DNA of 6,020 nucleotides from an uncultured Mollicutes bacterium (GTDB lineage Bacteria; Bacillota_I; Bacilli_A; RFN20; CAG-826). The notes under the pieces were generated by a model, which searched no databases, was not told the DNA's origin, and saw only the letters and a program-made list of their open reading frames with translations. How positions within the stretch are numbered: position 1 is the first letter of the stretch; each line of letters begins with the position of its first letter. The stretch spans positions 1 to 6,020 of the forward strand of contig CALBGF010000083.1 in NCBI GenBank assembly GCA_937893635.1. Direction: 5' to 3'. Below, piece by piece: positions 4,912-6,020 of the stretch. The translations under genes were made by a program, and so were the position numbers.

Positions 4912-5258
4912 TGCATGAATTAGGTGTTGTCTTCTATGTTATCGATGATGTTAAAAAGGTAGCCATAGAAAACAAAGTTAATCATGTGCATTCTGTTACA
5001 CTTGAAATTGGCGAAGTATCCACTGTTATTCCTAAGTATTTAATTGATTGTTGGAAATGGGCTATTACAAAACATGAGTTGCTTAAAGATTGTGAACTTA
5101 AAATTGAAACAATTGATGCCATAACTTATTGTGAGGATTGTCAAAGAACTTATCCTACTGTTCAATATGGAAAGATTTGCCCACATTGTGGTTCAGAACA
5201 CACCTATTTACTTAGAGGAAACGAATTTAACATAAAAGAAATTGAAGTTGATGAATAA
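4911..5258 (+). CDS. hypA: Nickel metallochaperone HypA
   Basis: A 115-residue HypA, the normal family length. The N-terminus is MHELG, where Met1-His2-Glu3 forms the nickel site. LEIGEVSTV (31-39) is the conserved strand-turn that follows. A structural zinc site is formed by Cys74/Cys77 (YCEDC) and Cys90/Cys93 (ICPHC). The last part, LLRGNEFNIKEIEVDE, is the usual closing strand. HypA receives or holds nickel and passes it with HypB to an apo-enzyme. The ATG is embedded in TAATG, sharing one base with the flavoprotein stop codon. There is only a weak, distant purine stretch (AAGAAAGAAG) before it, so translation probably depends on ribosomes finishing the upstream gene. That coupling would keep HypA below or proportional to the flavoprotein. 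hypB is nearby but divergent, and hypC-F are absent from the window. A strong terminator follows, so this is the last gene of a two-gene operon. Confidence 0.94.
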   Translation: MHELGVVFYVIDDVKKVAIENKVNHVHSVTLEIGEVSTVIPKYLIDCWKWAITKHELLKDCELKIETIDAITYCEDCQRTYPTVQYGKICPHCGSEHTYLLRGNEFNIKEIEVDE

Positions 5259-5263
5259 CTATT

Positions 5264-5293
5264 AAACCGCAGCAGTTCATACTGCGGTTTTTT
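5264..5293 (+). terminator. Rho-independent terminator after hypA
   Basis: AAACCGCAG (5264-5272) pairs perfectly with CTGCGGTTT (5282-5290) around a 9-base loop, and T continues to 5293. It begins 5 bases after the hypA stop codon and closes the flavoprotein-hypA operon. mscL beyond it therefore needs its own promoter. Confidence 0.9.
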
Positions 5294-5352
5294 AATTTCT
5301 TAGAAAACTTGCAAAAAAGTGCTACAAAATTCACTAATTTACATATTGTTTC

Positions 5353-5381
5353 TAGACAACACATTGTTTAAATAGTAAAAT
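5353..5381 (+). promoter_or_regulatory. Near-consensus promoter of mscL
   Basis: TAGACA (5353-5358) and TAAAAT (5376-5381) are each five-of-six matches to the housekeeping consensus with an exact 17-base spacer. The predicted start is near 5388, leaving a leader of only about 19 bases that contains GGAGG (5395-5399), 7 bases before the ATG. Nothing else stands out between the hypA terminator and this promoter. Confidence 0.65.
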
Positions 5382-5406
5382 TAATAACGAGAATGGAGGA
5401 AAAATT

Positions 5407-5958
5407 ATGAAGAAATTTTTCAAGGAATTTAAAACTTTTATAACTCGTGGCAATGTCTTAGATATGGCTGTTGGTGTTATCGTTGGTGGTGCTTTTACCG
5501 CTATCGTTAATGCATTAAGTAACAACATCTTAAAGCCAGTCATCAACTGGGTTCTAGCATTGATATTCGGTCAAGACTCATTAAGCAACATTTACACTTA
5601 CTTAAAGAAAGTGTATGTAAAAGATGCTCTTGGTAATGTAACTAGCGAAATTGATCTTACTCAATCTATTTATATTGACTGGGGATCATTCATTAATGCT
5701 ATTATCAACTTCATTATTATTGCATTCGTTTTATTCTGTATTGTAAAAGCAATTAATAAGGTACAAGAACAAACTAATGAAGCTAAACAAAAACTCAAAG
5801 ATAAACACAAAAAAGAAGAACCCGCCGCTGAAGAAGTTAAAGAAGAGCCTGTAGTAGTTGAAGAACCTGCACCTGCTCCAGCACCTGTAGTAGACGAAAA
5901 TGTTGAATTATTAAAAGAAATTCGCGATTTATTAAAAGAAAACGCAAGTTCTAAATAA
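5407..5958 (+). CDS. mscL: Large-conductance mechanosensitive channel MscL with an extended cytoplasmic linker
   Basis: A homopentameric inner-membrane channel that opens under extreme membrane tension to release solutes during osmotic downshock. The family signature is clear: an amphipathic N-terminal helix, MKKFFKEFKTFITRG, then NVLDMAVGVIVGGAFTAIV (16-34) at the start of the pore-lining first membrane helix. A periplasmic loop follows (about 55-90) and a second membrane helix (about 93-115, INAIINFIIIAFVLFCIVKA in part). The final helix, ENVELLKEIRDLLKE (164-178), is the usual C-terminal bundle. At 183 residues it is longer than the 130-150 typical of MscL. The extra length is a Lys/Gln-rich helix (117-136) and a Glu/Pro/Ala/Val-rich linker (137-162, including PAPAPAP) inserted between the second membrane helix and the bundle. 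The start has GGAGG at ideal spacing. It is monocistronic as far as can be seen, and unrelated in function to the nickel/redox genes beside it. Confidence 0.95.
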   Translation: MKKFFKEFKTFITRGNVLDMAVGVIVGGAFTAIVNALSNNILKPVINWVLALIFGQDSLSNIYTYLKKVYVKDALGNVTSEIDLTQSIYIDWGSFINAIINFIIIAFVLFCIVKAINKVQEQTNEAKQKLKDKHKKEEPAAEEVKEEPVVVEEPAPAPAPVVDENVELLKEIRDLLKENASSK

Positions 5959-5994
5959 TGTTTAATGAAGTGGTATCAGTAAAGTAGACAAAAA

Positions 5995-6020
5995 GAAAAA
6001 AGCGACTCTTATTATCAAGT
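5995..6020 (+). terminator. Probable left half of the mscL terminator, cut by the window edge
   Basis: An A-rich run leads into AAAAAGCGACT, then CTTATTATCA, then AGT at the last three bases. AGT is the start of AGTCGCTTTTT, which would complete a terminator stem. The position, about 40 bases after the mscL stop, fits. Only three pairs are visible, so this is a prediction about the next bases. Confidence 0.3.

Noticed and set aside
5352..5546. 64-codon minus-strand open frame opposite the start of mscL
   Set aside because: It is antisense to the conserved first helix of MscL and covers its promoter; no supporting signals.

Overview
The window looks like chromosomal DNA from a low-GC, anaerobic, Firmicutes/Mollicutes-related bacterium. 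This rests on AT-rich intergenic DNA, strong AGGAGG-type ribosome binding sites, frequent AGA arginine and A/T-ending codons, and a Cys-rich, oxygen-sensitive-looking redox enzyme. Tryptophans in the recognisable genes are TGG, and TGA serves as a stop, so the standard bacterial code fits better than the Mycoplasma code. I cannot name the species.

Layout, left to right. Positions 1-210 hold the last 69 codons of a TldE/PmbA-type metalloprotease subunit (+), followed by a hairpin that can terminate transcription in both directions. Converging on it from the right is a two-gene minus-strand cassette (858 to 309). It consists of a small, very basic protein resembling the DUF4258/RelE-like group and an overlapping small acidic protein, the organisation of a toxin-antitoxin pair, though not a proven one. 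Upstream of it (917-976) are two overlapping inverted repeats that cannot both form fully.

The centre is a nickel/redox locus. hypB (minus) diverges across a 182-base gap from a 970-residue iron-sulfur flavoprotein (+). The flavoprotein stop codon overlaps the start codon of hypA (+) by one base, and a clean terminator follows hypA. HypA and HypB together deliver nickel to apo-metalloenzymes. The flavoprotein combines a Cys-rich N-terminal module, a ferredoxin module, a GltD/NfnB-like iron-sulfur and FAD/NAD(P) core and a C-terminal ferredoxin module. No hydrogenase, urease or other nickel enzyme, and no hypC-F, is visible here, so the nickel client must lie elsewhere or the Hyp proteins serve an unrecognised job linked to the flavoprotein.

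The right end carries mscL with its own near-consensus promoter. It encodes an osmotic safety-valve channel with an unusual Glu/Pro/Ala-rich cytoplasmic linker. The window appears to stop inside its terminator.

Most notable for follow-up are the hypB / flavoprotein-hypA arrangement, the toxin-antitoxin-like pair, and the overlapping inverted repeats between them.
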